A stretch of DNA of 64,000 nt from Anaspis maculata (Eukaryota; Arthropoda; Insecta; Coleoptera; Scraptiidae): assembly GCA_949128115.1 (NCBI GenBank), contig OX421967.1, positions 10,530,070-10,594,069 of the forward strand, in the 5' to 3' direction. Made by a program: the position numbers and the translations under genes. Shown here piece after piece: positions 27,501-38,192 of this stretch. The notes beneath the pieces were generated by a model. The model did not search any database. It was not told the origin of the DNA and saw only the letters and a program-made list of their open reading frames with translations. How positions within the stretch are numbered: position 1 is the first letter of the stretch; each line of letters starts with the position of its first letter.

Positions 27501-30500
27501 AAATTGTTTACAAATTTTAGGAACGCATTTAGTCTACGATTCTGGCACCAACGGCCTAATGGCGGCGGCGATCTTAAACGCCCTGGGCAAGAACACCGAG
27601 GCGCACTTGGTGCACATGCACCCGGGCAACGAGTGCCAAAAAACCGCCATCACTGCGATGCATTTTCCTAAAGAACAGCTCGAAAGGTGCATTAACGTCA
27701 ACATGTATTCAGTCCTGAGGTGTTACCATCAAAACAAGAACGCGCCAGAAACGAGCGAAGACAAAGAAACCGAAGAACCGGTCGCCAAAAGAGCCAAGTT
27801 GGAAGAGCCAGACGCCAAAAGAGTCGAGCTGGAAGAGTCAGAGGCGAAAAGAGACAAACCGGAAGATCGAGACGCCGTCAAAGAAGAACCGAAGAAAGCT
27901 TGCTGGCAAAAGGACAACGAAAAAGCGTGCAAGTTGCTCAGGGAAAAAGTGGAATCTTTGATAGTCGTAGCCAATAGCGAACGCGAAAACGTTAACAAGC
28001 TCGTGCTGGAGCTGTCCGATTTTTTGAAGGGCGGCAGGAGTTTGGCCGTGTTCAGCACGTCGTTGAGGCTTCTGGAGGATCTGTACGTGGCTCTGAAGGC
28101 GAGAATCGGGTTCATCAACGTCAAGATACTGAGCAGTTTCGTGAGGAATTACCAGGTGTTGCCGAACAGGACGCATCCTGAGGTCAACATGAACAGCGGA
28201 GGGTACATTTTGACCGCCATCAAGCTCGAAAGCTGTTGAACTGTGCGTAAAAAATAATTTTCGACGATTATTTTGTACATAATAGCCGTATTTTCCACGA
28301 TTATAATAAATCCGTTAATTTTTGATGTGTGTAGCTTTATTCATGCCCAATCAAGGCTTCACTTAGTTGTGTCTAATCAAGGGGTTTTGCAAAGTTATAA
28401 AGTTTGAGGAAACCAGGGATGTGTATTTCTACTTGAACTAGATAGGCCGCTTGGCTGATTCTGACGTAAAAGTGGCTGCAGAATTTGACTGTAAGAAAGG
28501 GCAATCTGTCGCCCTGGGCCAAACAAACGCCAAAACAGAACGGAAGTGCATGCCTGACTTCACGGGGGAGTCGGCAGAAGGACCTTCAGAGATGACGTCA
28601 GCGGAGGGCGTTGTCATAATGTTGTGCAAGATGGCGATGAAACAGGTCTTTTCATGAGGTCTAGAGCGCATGCTCACGTTCCTTGCCGGTCGGCAAACAA
28701 AACTGTCGAATGTCAATCTCATCAGTGAATGTGAAATGTTCATGAACGGCCAATGGCATATCTCTGCATGGCATGGCGTCGTCACGAAAAAGGACGAAAA
28801 TATCTGCGTAGAAGCAAACGGGGTCGTACATTTGAAACGGTAGCTCGAATGCCGTAACTTAACAAGGCAGAGTGTGAAAACACGCCGACTATCGGAGTTG
28901 TAGCCCCCAAAAACACAAGTCTTCGAGGCGCCTTGTTGGTAAACATCCACTTCCATATGCTAGTTCAACTTGAAAATAAAACTGGTTGAAGATGTAGTCG
29001 TAGCACACGTAAAGTAAACTGTAAATTGTAATGAAAAATAATGTTGTTTTTCAAAATTTCTCGTTTATTCGAGCCTCGCATGCTTGCCTGCTCGAACTGT
29101 CAATAGTGTCAAATGTTGCGCATGCACACGGAAACAAAATCACAATGAAAAGACGTATTTCCTATACCTACAGTTTATGTATTCACGATCTGGGATTTCT
29201 CGATGGCGAAGCTAGAAGAGTAATATACAAATATGTAAAATTCCATGGCCATCCATAGCCCAGGCCCTCTAGCAACGACTTACGGTCCACCATGTTGTTT
29301 GAGTCTTGCAGCACTTCCATCTCATATAACTAACTGGTGAATAGACATCCTGGGAGCTTGTCTTTGAGCCTTTGACGTTACTTCACTTATGAAATGAAAA
29401 ATTGTGGTCCGGTTGAAATCAATGTAATTTTTTTCAAAGCAAAAACATTTTATTCATGTGAAAAATTTACAATCCTTTGGCGAAAATCTCGTTCAGCTTG
29501 TCCATGTCGTTCTCGCACTCCTTGTAGATGCACTGCCACATTTCGACGGCCGTTTCTTCGGGCTTGTCCTTCTGCACCAGGCAGTTCTTGACGAAGTCGC
29601 TGTTGGTGGCGATGCCCAGCACCTGCGAGACTTTTTGCAAGATGAATTGGTGTCTGTGCTGGCCGGATTGGTCGAAAAACTTGATTTTCTTGAAGAAACA
29701 CAAGATGGCTTCCTTAATTTTCGGCTCGTCGGCTTTGAAATCGCCCTTTTGGATCTTCTCCAGGATTTTTGCGTCGGCATGCGTCTCTTTCAGGCATTCT
29801 TGCTGGTACTCCTGCAGCTTTGCCATTTTCTTGTCGTCGACTTTCTGTAATTCAAAGAAATATTGGTAACGACTTGACGCATGGCAGCCAAATTAGCGAA
29901 ATTGTTATTGAAATTAGATTGAAGGCTTTGTTTTTTTTTACCATCTGAACTGAGTGTTCTCACCTCAGCTAGTAACGTATGGTCCGAAAGTTTTGGGAAA
30001 TAGTTTTAAGCTAATAACTTTTTCTGAATAGTCTTTATTTTCGTACTTGATAGTGCATAAATTAACATCATATATAACACTAACAAATTCATATTCAACA
30101 TATTGAAAATGGACCATTATCTTCGATGGATCTCAATTATCTTCTGCCATGTTCTATGATTTTCTGTATCAATTTGTCAAATTCGAAAATCTCTAATGTT
30201 ATTGAAAAATGTGACGCCGTAATTGGTCTTCATTCGCAGCTTCCCATCCCTTGTCGTATACTATCCTACTCAATACTTACCAAAAATCTTATATTGGTCG
30301 AGCTTGCGGTACATTGGGAGGCAGGAGCTCTGAGAAATTAATCCTGCTGTTGTCCAGAGAATGATCGAACATGGCAGAAGAAAACCGAGAGCCATCAAAG
30401 ATAATGGCCCATCTTCAAAATGTTGAATACGAATTTGAAATTGTAGAAGATGACGCTAGTTTTTGCAATATTAAGTTACGAAATTGAAACTATCAATAAA

Positions 30501-33399
30501 AAGTTATTAGCTTTTAAAAAAATTCCCAAAACTTTCGGACCATACGTTACTTAGTTGTACCTCACTCGCTCCTGCTCTTAGCGATTTCTCGGTTTTCATC
30601 TCTCCAGCTGAAGTGAGACATTCAGTTTAGATGGTAAAAAGAACGCGGCTATATCTATAAGGAATTCTAAGCAAGCTGCTTTTAATTTCATAAAGGGAAA
30701 TGTACTAAATTTTCATTAGGTACACGTCAATTATATAAATGCCCAAATGAAAAACTCACTTTTTCCTCACCCATGGCCACTGCGATTAGCGTTAAAGCTA
30801 GCACAAAAACGAAAGTTTTCATTTTTATTATTTTTATTTTGCAATTTGAACAGACGAAACTGATCGAATGACTAAATTCCAGTTCGCCCCCGAATTTATA
30901 TAGAATCGGAAGAAAACGCACCAGAACATTTCCAATTTTCCATACATCCGTATTAGCACGAAGGACAAGGACTTTTTTTGATATTATACAATTTATTTTT
31001 AATCTGAGGACATTTCATTGTTTTCAGTGTGTGTGTGAACTACATTTTGGCGTTATTCTCATTGTATTCGATTTTCTACTTGTTTATCATGTGTCGATAA
31101 AAGTGCAGATCATAGTGAATCATCGATATACCGCGGATCAATTTCTGGTTATACAATAACAGTCATTTTGTTCGGGTTATGTAATTATTATTGACGTTTC
31201 ATGTGGCGTTGTGCAATTTTATGCGTACAAAAATTAAAAGAAACAAATAATTACCTACACATATCGCCTTGTCATGTTTTATTTTTTGTTGTAAAGTTGG
31301 CTACGCCCAAGTTTTGGGTTATGATGACGTGATTTTTGACTTAACGGTTTCAGTGCTTTATACTCAGTAGGGTTGTTAGCCTTAAGGTGGCCGCAGTAGT
31401 AGTTAGATTTGGCTTTTTTTTAAGAACATAGCTTGAGAAGCACATAAGCGATTACTCTTGAAGTAGGCTCGTTGAAAAGCTACAAAGAAAGTTTCAGGTA
31501 TCAACGTCTCCAAATTGTCAATTTTTAAGCAAAAAATAGAGTTAAGTGGTACCAAGGATCAATACCTAATTTAGCCAAAAGCATCATCAAAAAATGTTGA
31601 TAACCACCCCCGCTGTATGCTAACATGAACATCATGATCCAACTGCATTTGGGATGATTCATAATTTTTTTAACACTATCTAACTAAGGTTTGGAAAAAA
31701 TTTGTACCGATATTCATAATCCGACAAAATAGAACTTTTTCCGTGAATTTCAAACATTCAGGGTGAATCAGTTCAAACCGATCAAACTTTGGGATAAGAT
31801 TCTCCTCATTCTTCTGATTCAGAAGAATATAATATACTTGCCTCCCACTTACTTCTTGAGAAAGATACAGGGTGTCAAAATTCACTTTTTTTCGTTTTTT
31901 GAAAAACGTTCAACATATTCAACCAAATTAGCTCAAATTCAGCACAGGCTGGTCTGTCTGAATTATTACTTGAAAAAAGTGAACTTTGACACCCTGTATC
32001 TTTTAGGAAACGAGTGAGAGGCACCCATGTTATATTTTTCTGAATCAAGAGGATGAGGGCGGGAATATTAAGTTTGGATCGGTTAAAACTGATTCACCCT
32101 GTATACTTGAATTCGATGTCCACAAGTAGGGGTTAGAGATTGATTTTTTTTCCACAAAAGGAAAAGAAAATTGTCATGAGCCATATATGTTAGAAAGGAC
32201 TCTCACTTACACTGGAACATATTATTCCCCCCGCTCCCATCCGTCCATATCAAAAATTCAGAAAAGTTGACCAAGATCCATATTCCATAAGAATCGTGCA
32301 TGGTCCTTTTCTTTGCAGTTTTCCAGTTGAGTCGCGACCTCTCTTCTTTGTCCTTGATCCTTGTCCTATTTGAACAAAAACTTATTTATGTCTATGGATA
32401 CCCACCGAGGAAGCAGTGTGGTGCCATTGCCACAACAGATTTTTTGAATCTTGTTTTCTTTGTTGCAGAATATAACCTCAGCAGTGGATCTGAGGAAACC
32501 TGTCTACATGAGTGTGGTAGCTCAAGCCTTTGATTTGCGTCAAATTTTGATTTCTATGTCGAAAATAAACTGGGAAGTCAAGGACGTGATGTCTCAACAT
32601 AATTCTTACATCGATATGATATTGAGGGTGAGTTATTGAGTACGTCAGTCCAAATGTAGTTAGAAGACGGCCGGTGACCTCTGACTACAGGTGTACTTCA
32701 CCCTAGCGGCCCCTCTGACTACAGGGGTATCTCACCTCTATGAAAAACTATTTACGTAACTGCGGTTTTAAGCAGATGCCAGTTCAATGTTCACGATTTT
32801 CAGGAAGTTCAAATATTCACTTTGAGGCTAGAAGAAGTGGCCGTGAGAGTTCCGATTTCTGCTGAAGTTTACAAATCGCTGTGGGAGAATGCTGCTCACA
32901 TAATTACTCATACTTTAGTTCAAGGGTAAGATACTTTATTTTGTTTTATTTTCTCATCTCACATTTTTTTTGCTGGTCATTTTTTTTAATATTGCCGGTA
33001 TTTATCAGAGTTGGTCTGTAGGTGTATGTATTCATTTTAGATTCAGCGAAGCGAAAAAATGTTCAAACGGCGGCAGGGCCCTGATGCAATTGGACTTCAC
33101 GCAGTTCCTTTCGAAATTCGAAAAAATCTCAAATTTACGGCCGGTACCGCATCGAGAGTACGTCGAAAACTACGTCAAAGCGTTTTATTTGCCTGAACTT
33201 GAGCTTGAAAAATGGATCAAGGAACATACAGTAAGATCTCCCGATCATTCCCTCGATGCATTCGTAACTGTTCAATTTTTAGGAGTATTCATCGAAGCAC
33301 CTCTTCGGTCTAGTCAGCTGTGCATGTCAGAACAATAAAAAATCAAAGCAGAGACTGCTTCAAGTGATAGAAGAAACTGAAAAAACTAGAGAGAGGTAA
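12551..33399 (+). CDS. VPS50: Syndetin (VPS50/CCDC132), EARP complex subunit
   Basis: Syndetin joins VPS51-53 to form EARP, which tethers vesicles returning from endosomes to the plasma membrane. Exons: 12551-12595, 12696-12884, 12942-13253, 13314-13502, 15449-15667, 16060-16569, 17731-18062, 18886-19090, 20140-20460, 32469-32627, 32804-32925, 33041-33230, 33283-33399. All junctions are GT-AG and in frame, giving 969 aa against about 964 for the human protein as I recall it. The N-terminal Vps54-like coiled region includes [18 protein letters not shown]. The middle has an acidic, Ser-rich linker encoded in exon 7. The C-terminal syndetin domain carries [29 protein letters not shown] and WIKEH, all diagnostic. 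The first ATG opens a short exon matching the family's N-terminus poorly, so the start is less sure. Introns 4-8 hold no gene. Intron 9 (12 kb) houses TRM6 and an odorant-binding protein gene. Confidence 0.93.
15092..15137 (+). repeat. Interstitial TCAGG array
   Basis: About nine pentamers in VPS50 intron 4: mostly TCAGG with variants TCAGA and TCCGG. TCAGG is the telomeric unit in many beetles (established knowledge). The array is short, so chance expansion cannot be excluded. Confidence 0.6.
20461..22156. other. VPS50 intron 9, part before TRM6
   Basis: No gene was recognised. The block 20570-21200 is GC-richer than its surroundings and includes CAATAAAG near 20868 and TCAGTGGCGCC near 20935, so a decayed retroelement end is possible but not demonstrable. 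The last 60 bp serve as the TRM6 leader and lack a TATA box. Confidence 0.35.
22157..28239 (+). CDS. TRM6: tRNA m1A58 methyltransferase subunit TRM6
   Basis: TRM6 (Gcd10 family) is the non-catalytic, tRNA-binding partner of TRM61. Together they methylate adenosine 58 in the T-loop of nuclear tRNAs. Exon 1 is 22157-22739 and exon 2 is 27521-28239, joined in phase 1 across a 4.8-kb intron, giving 433 aa (human about 497). Matching features are the opening [19 protein letters not shown]-like [41 protein letters not shown] and, after the junction, [20 protein letters not shown], then the C-terminal [21 protein letters not shown] charged, Lys/Glu-rich linker (residues about 255-300) replaces the human acidic insert. 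The ATG has an AAAATGG context. The gene lies wholly inside VPS50 intron 9 on the same strand, so it must use its own promoter and poly(A) site. Confidence 0.93.
23320..23775. repeat. Palindromic repeat in the TRM6 intron
   Basis: CTACCCCCTAGTTATTTTCT near 23330 is mirrored by AAAATAACTAGGGGGTAAAA near 23745. Inside, GTTTGAAACTTTGGAAA and CGAAATCGCCACTTTG near 23444-23485 are mirrored near 23608-23660. It is non-coding. Confidence 0.65.
23950..24960. repeat. Compound repeat: direct duplication plus inverted copy
   Basis: Two direct copies of about 240 bp (about 23994-24236 and 24240-24470) share CCACAATCGATGCACATTGT and TATAAAAAATCCTTTTTATG. A partial inverted copy (about 24720-24960) carries ACAATGTGCATCGATTGTGG. 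The outer ends are GTACAGGTGTTCACGTGAGA near 23954 and CGCGTGAACACCCTGTAC near 24932, so the whole looks like one terminally inverted element with an internal duplication. Confidence 0.55.
25700..27480 (-). repeat. Degenerate repeats in the TRM6 intron
   Basis: The phrase CAGACCTCACTCAC or close variants recurs at about 25879, 26337 and 27343, each preceded by an ACTTGACC/AACTGACC-like word. CTTCGAGGCCTCAGGA-like phrases recur near 26205 and 26532. Read on the minus strand, the repeats encode variants of SEVWSVKVHQ. They look like decayed copies of one unit, with no intact gene. Confidence 0.4.
28305..28310 (+). terminator. TRM6 poly(A) signal
   Basis: AATAAA lies 66 nt after the TRM6 stop codon and is the first canonical signal downstream. 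Because TRM6 lies in the sense orientation within VPS50 intron 9, the VPS50 transcript must read through this site. Confidence 0.6.
28320..29440. other. Spacer between TRM6 and the OBP gene
   Basis: There is no recognised gene. Two frames stand out: a plus-strand frame opening at 28451 that is open to a TGA at 28655 and then open again to about 28840, and a 172-residue frame on the opposite strand (28438-28956). Neither shows a motif I know. The composition is GC-richer than neighbouring intron sequence. Confidence 0.3.
29448..29453 (-). terminator. OBP poly(A) signal
   Basis: On the minus strand AATAAA begins 13 nt after the OBP stop codon. Confidence 0.65.
29467..30822 (-). CDS. Odorant-binding protein, Minus-C type
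   Basis: A small secreted carrier of hydrophobic ligands of the PBP/GOBP family. Exon 1 is 30822-30760 and exon 2 is 29844-29467, joined in phase 0, giving 146 aa. Residues 1-18 ([18 protein letters not shown]) form a signal peptide. The mature part is helical and charged, with cysteines at 38, 70, 109, 126 and 131. Spacing C38-X31-C70-X38-C109-X16-C126 matches C1, C3, C4 and C6 of a classical OBP; residues at the C2 and C5 positions are not cysteine. This is the Minus-C pattern known in beetles, bees and others. C131 is an additional cysteine. The gene lies antisense in VPS50 intron 9, and its own intron contains a 580-bp MITE-like element. It may act in chemosensation or as a general carrier; expression cannot be read here. 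Confidence 0.88.
29971..30551. mobile_element. MITE-like element in the OBP intron
   Basis: The ends AGTAACGTATGGTCCGAAAG and its mirror CTTTCGGACCATACGTTACT form terminal inverted repeats of about 29 bp. Weaker pairing continues inwards (AGCTAATAACTTTTT against AAAAAGTTATTAGCT). No transposase is present. Confidence 0.75.
30893..30902 (-). promoter_or_regulatory. OBP TATA box
   Basis: TATATAAATT on the minus strand lies about 70 bp upstream of the OBP ATG. An initiator-like TCAGTT (30863-30858) follows about 40 bp downstream, slightly further than usual. Confidence 0.5.
31759..32101. mobile_element. Palindromic element with CAGGGTG ends
   Basis: CAGGGTGAATCAGTTCAAAC at the left is mirrored by ACTGATTCACCCTG at the right. 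An inner pair (ATACAGGGTGTCAAAATTCA near 31865 and TTTGACACCCTGTATC near 31988) continues the palindrome to its centre. It is non-coding and lies in the last 1 kb of VPS50 intron 9. Confidence 0.7.
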
Positions 33400-35603
33400 C
33401 AATTCTTGAACAGTTCAAGACGAGAAGCAAAAGAAGACGAAGAAGAAAAAGAAGATAATTTGATGACGCAAATGTGATATTTTTTAAATTTTATGACATT
33501 TTTCACACACATGAGTATACTTAGTTTATTTTAATACTTTATTTACTGTAGTTTATTGGTTATTTTGTGATTCATTCACTTTGTGGAGAGTATAAGCAAT
33601 TATTTATTTATTATTATTAGTTATTATTACTAATTTTTGTGGTAATTTAGTAAAAATGTTTACTTGCACAAATCGACTTTGAATAGCTACTGATTTCCGC
33701 AGTTCACTTTTTTTATCCTTCCTGAATACCTTCCCGTATCGTCCTGAAATTTCTCTTATTGTGAAAAGTGTGAAGAATGTGAATGGTACAAAAATACAAA
33801 ATATAATAATTAGTGGAAATAATAATAACTTCTTTCACGTGATTCTTTTTTTGCACAATTTTTTTTCTACTCATTACAGCTAATATCAATATTACTGGTA
33901 GCTCCATATAATGCTAATACCACTATTTACATGTAGGTAATTCATATCCAATATTGTAAAACAGTTTTTTTGAAGCATAAAATCACCATCATTATTCCCA
34001 TTATTCCAGTGATCTCTATCTTGCACTTTTTCTTTACTTGTTACCATGCATAGTTGACGAAACACAATGCAATATTGTGTTTTGCAATTATTTGCAATAG
34101 AAAAAAGTAAAGAGCTTTTTGTGTTATCTTGGAAAACGCTTGGCGTGGTCGGCTTGTTAATTTTATGTTTGGAAAAAAATAATATTATACCTTTTTATGG
34201 CAAAACTGTGTGAAATGTCTGGGACGTGTTGGCAGATAGGTAGGTTGGTATTATTATTTAATGATATGTTTGTTTCGTAAGTTTCAAGTCTCCCCCAGAG
34301 ATCGGATGATAAATCGGAGTAGACAAGAGCGTGCAAAGTTGTATAATACTTAATCAATTATATGAATCGGTCAAGATTTTGTGTAACGCGGTGGCTTTTT
34401 TATGTAATGATTTTCGTGTGGTGGTCTTCCTTGTTGATATCGATAGGTAGTCTTTGGTGATTTTAATCAATCACTTCGGCGATTAGGTATCACGAGTTAG
34501 ATATCAAAGAAACCAGTCGCCTCTGATGATTTGCGGAGTCGTTGAACTTGCGTTCTTATCGCGGTTCCAATAGAAAACGCAACTTTGAGTATTGTCTTGG
34601 ACTTCTTTGAGTCCATAAAACTGAGTTCTCGTACTTGAGCCCTCCTTATTGTTTTCATTTCTTGAAAGGCGTCTTCGTACTAAACTCACCTTTAATTTAT
34701 TATTAATGTTTTTGAATCGCTGAAATGGTCGTAGGTACCTACCCACAATTTACTAAAAAAATTCCACTTGACGATTGGTTTTTGAGTCTGTAAAATTGAG
34801 GTTTTTTGAGTCTGTAAAATTGAGCTACGATAGTAAATTAAATTTATCACCGACAATGATTATTGTCGTTGAGTACGTACAAATGGGCAAGTACAATCAC
34901 GCGCAAGAGAAACGGAGACTGCGATTATAATTTGAGGCGTTAGTTTTCGGACTTTTAGTTATGTAATGGTGATGTATGCATGCACAATCAGTGTGATCAA
35001 TCAACATGAGTAGAATATAATTTATTCGTGTTTTACAAAATTACAATCTGTTTACACACGTCGGACATGGATTACCATGGGATTATTGCATCAACCTCGC
35101 ACAACTGGAAGTCCGAAAACTAATAGTCTCAAAGTATTGTTCCGAGCGGCGACTCGAGAACACACCTGATCTTTCTAGACCATTCCATCGGCGTGTTACA
35201 AGTTGCGAAGCTTTTGGGCTTCAGGCATCCTAAAACATACGCGATGACTTGGACCATTCAATCTACGTGGAGATATCAATGATCGAGTAAGAAATATCTG
35301 CCCAATTGGCGGCGGCGCCGCTCCATAACATGCTGGTAAATGCACGCAAAAGTGCTGGACTGTTCGAGAGACGTCCTAAGCCACCTGGCGCGGCTCAGTG
35401 TGGAATTAGCTGTTAAATTCATCTTCAACTATAGTCTTTGAGTCATTAAAATCGTGTTTTCCTAGTAAATTCATCTTTCACAAATTGTTCGCGACTAATA
35501 AGGCAACCGACAGATGCATGCTAGTTCATAATGTTCGTATCTATCGTGCGATCCATCATTTGTTGACAATTTGTTTAAAATAGAGGAAATGAACTAAATG
35601 TAC
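33400..35603. other. VPS50 3' UTR and intergenic DNA
   Basis: AT-rich sequence follows the VPS50 stop; poly(A) candidates are ambiguous. A palindrome of about 200 bp lies at roughly 34925-35130 (GTTAGTTTTCGGACTT against AAGTCCGAAAACTAAT). No gene was recognised. Confidence 0.4.
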
Positions 35604-36502
35604 ACAGGTGTCCCGAAAATACACCGACAACGTTCTAGGGCAGCTTCCTATTATCAAAACAAGATAAAAGTTCCCATTAATATGGGTCCGGAAACGCTTC
35701 CTAAGGGAGCTACAGGCCCCTAAAGGTGGGACCCTGAAGATGATGTTTATTCAATATTTGCGAAACCGTTCTAGGGAAATCAATCAAACTTGACGCATTT
35801 AATAACCTTCTTATGCCCAACAAAATTTGAATGCCTAACAAAAATGAAGTTGCTTTGAAATAGTTCTTCTTTCGCTTTGAATATCGTAATTGAAAAATCA
35901 GCATTTCTGACCACGTTTTCACACATTCAAACTCAAATATCTCGTGAACGTCTATCGAGGTTGAACAGAGGAACCTTTTTTTGGTAGAAAACTCCAATAT
36001 TCCATAATTTCTTGTATTATTTGAAAAAAATTCAAATAAAAAAAAGTTGGGGCTATATTTACCCCTACCCCTACACCTCAGCCTGACCCACCCCTGGTGA
36101 ATTATTTTGGAATTAATCTTATCTCATTTTGTTGGGCAGATGTGTCAAGTTTGATTGATTTTCCTTGAACGGTTTCGGAGATATTGAATAAAAACCAACT
36201 TCAGAGTCCCACATTTATGGTAGCCCTACATTGAGCATCAAAAGCTGCAGCTTTTTCAGCTGCTGAGTTCTGATTGGACCTGACGCCTGTCATTGCTTTC
36301 AATCACCAACATGTGACCAATGAGAGCTCAGCAGCTGAACAGCTGCAGCTTTTGATGCTCAATGTAAGGCCACCATCAGGTTAGGGGCGTGTAGCTCCCT
36401 TAGGAAGCGTTTCTGGACCCATGTTCATAGGAACTTTTTTTCTTGTTTTGATGAGAGGAAGCTGCCCTAGAACGTTGTCTGTATATTTTCGGGACACCCT
36501 GT
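35604..36502. mobile_element. Fold-back element with ACAGGTGTCCCG ends
   Basis: The left arm (ACAGGTGTCCCGAAAATACA, then GACAACGTTCTAGGGCAGCT) is mirrored by AGCTGCCCTAGAACGTTGTC and TTTTCGGGACACCCTGT at the right. Arms extend to GTTTATTCAATATTTGCGAA and its mirror near 36180. The right arm is broken by a smaller inserted palindrome (36217-36377). It has no coding capacity. Confidence 0.75.
36217..36377. mobile_element. 160-bp MITE nested in the fold-back
   Basis: Inverted ends ATGGTAGCCCTACATTGAGC and GCTCAATGTAAGGCCACCAT, followed inward by ATCAAAAGCTGCAGCTTTTT and its mirror. It interrupts the right arm of the surrounding fold-back and has no counterpart in the left arm, so it inserted later. 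Confidence 0.65.
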
Positions 36503-38192
36503 ATACATTATAACTACTTACCTACTTGATTGAAACTTTTTTCGCAATTTTACAGCACTTTTGCGATTAGAATCTACTTTTTGCTTACTTTTGCAAAATT
36601 TTACTTTTTTGACGACGGACGTTTTGAAATATAAACTAGGTAGGTAGTATATTAAAATGCTCAGCATCGATCATCTCAACTCATTCATGAAATATTTATG
36701 AAAACAAACACCCATATATTATACCTATCTCACGGATACTTGCTGACACCTATGTCCCTAAAAAAATAGTTTTTAGCAAAAATAACAGAGTGTCGCCCAC
36801 CGATGTTGTGCTACAAGTTTGCAATGTTCATATCATCCAAATTTCGCGAATATGCGGTCATCACTGATGTGAAACGAAGAGTTTCTGTCTAGTTTTTCGT
36901 ATGTGCTCATACGTGCACGCCTACGGGCACGCGACAAGCACGACAAATGAAAAACCACGAAAGGCCCCTAAATATTGGATAGGTTATACTGTCGATATTT
37001 CAGAGACGACATGAACACGGTGCATATTTCGTAATTTGGTACAAAAGAGGCCGTTGCAAGAGGCAAATAAGATGCAACATTCTCCTCCATTTCACAAACA
37101 CGAAGGTATCTGGAAGGTGTGTGCTAGAATGACAGACTTGATAACAGAATTATGACAGATTTCGCGATTCATCGCGGAAAAGTTGGCCTGTGGTGAACTT
37201 CCTGTGACTCGGGAAATACATTTTTTTAACTTTGCGATATATCGCAGATGGGGCCTAAGCTTAAAACTCATACAAAGCCGTATGGACTCACGTTGGGCCT
37301 TATGGGTTTTATAAGAAATAATAAACCACCCTTTACTGACCAATGGATCTCAGATGTTCATTATATTTCAGTGGTCCTTCCTTATTATCTTATAGGTCTA
37401 AGAAATTACCTATCTGAAATGGTTATGGAAACATCAACATTTTCTCAGGAGATCATTTAGAATGGTATGAGATTTGTACGATGGGCGACACCCATTCGAT
37501 TCTTTCTAGTGCTAAGTTTTAGGTTGAAAAATATTGTGAATATTTAGTTGATATGAAGGTGTGTTGTACCTACATAAAATGTAAATAACACGGAGCCTGT
37601 GGCCCGTAGGGTGAATACACTGATTACTATTCGATTCTTCATGGTCATGGAGTCCTTTGAGAGTCAATGGGAAATTTCATATTTAATCTCATAGAAACAT
37701 GATGACTGATCATCAAGGAGCCCCCTACGGGATTCCATAGAAAATTAGTGACTACGTCAGAGCACAATCATATTGTTTTGCTTTATTGGTTTCTGATGGT
37801 AATTTACGACAAGGATGATTCACGGTCTTGATACGTTTCCTTTAATCCCTCTGAAATACATTGTATTGCCAAAATTCCGTATGATTTCACGTGATTCATA
37901 AGTAATATAACGAACAGAATTCGGATGTTCATTATATTTCATTGCTGCTTTTCATAGGAACACTATCTCCAAGAAAATGATCATGCGTGAGTGATATTCT
38001 ATATACAAATCCCAACAGTAACCCAATTTTGTGGAGGAAACTGTACTTTTTACGACGCATTATGGGATTATATCGGAAATGTGTCAACGACGTCTCATTG
38101 ATTTTCCATTTTTATAAGATGTTTTGACAGAAACACGTATTCAATCCCACGGTAGGTAGTATGACTTTTTTTAAAACCTTTGGAAGGCTATA
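36503..38192. other. Intergenic, weak TIR pair only
   Basis: GAGTGTCGCCCACC near 36788 and GATGGGCGACACCC near 37479 could be the ends of a degraded element of about 700 bp. Nothing else was recognised. Confidence 0.3.

Noticed and set aside
27729..28176. Ser/Leu-rich minus-strand frames
   Set aside because: Antisense shadows of the charged TRM6 linker in exon 2.
29458..29869. Leu/Val-rich plus-strand frames of 113-130 residues
   Set aside because: Antisense shadows of the OBP exon.
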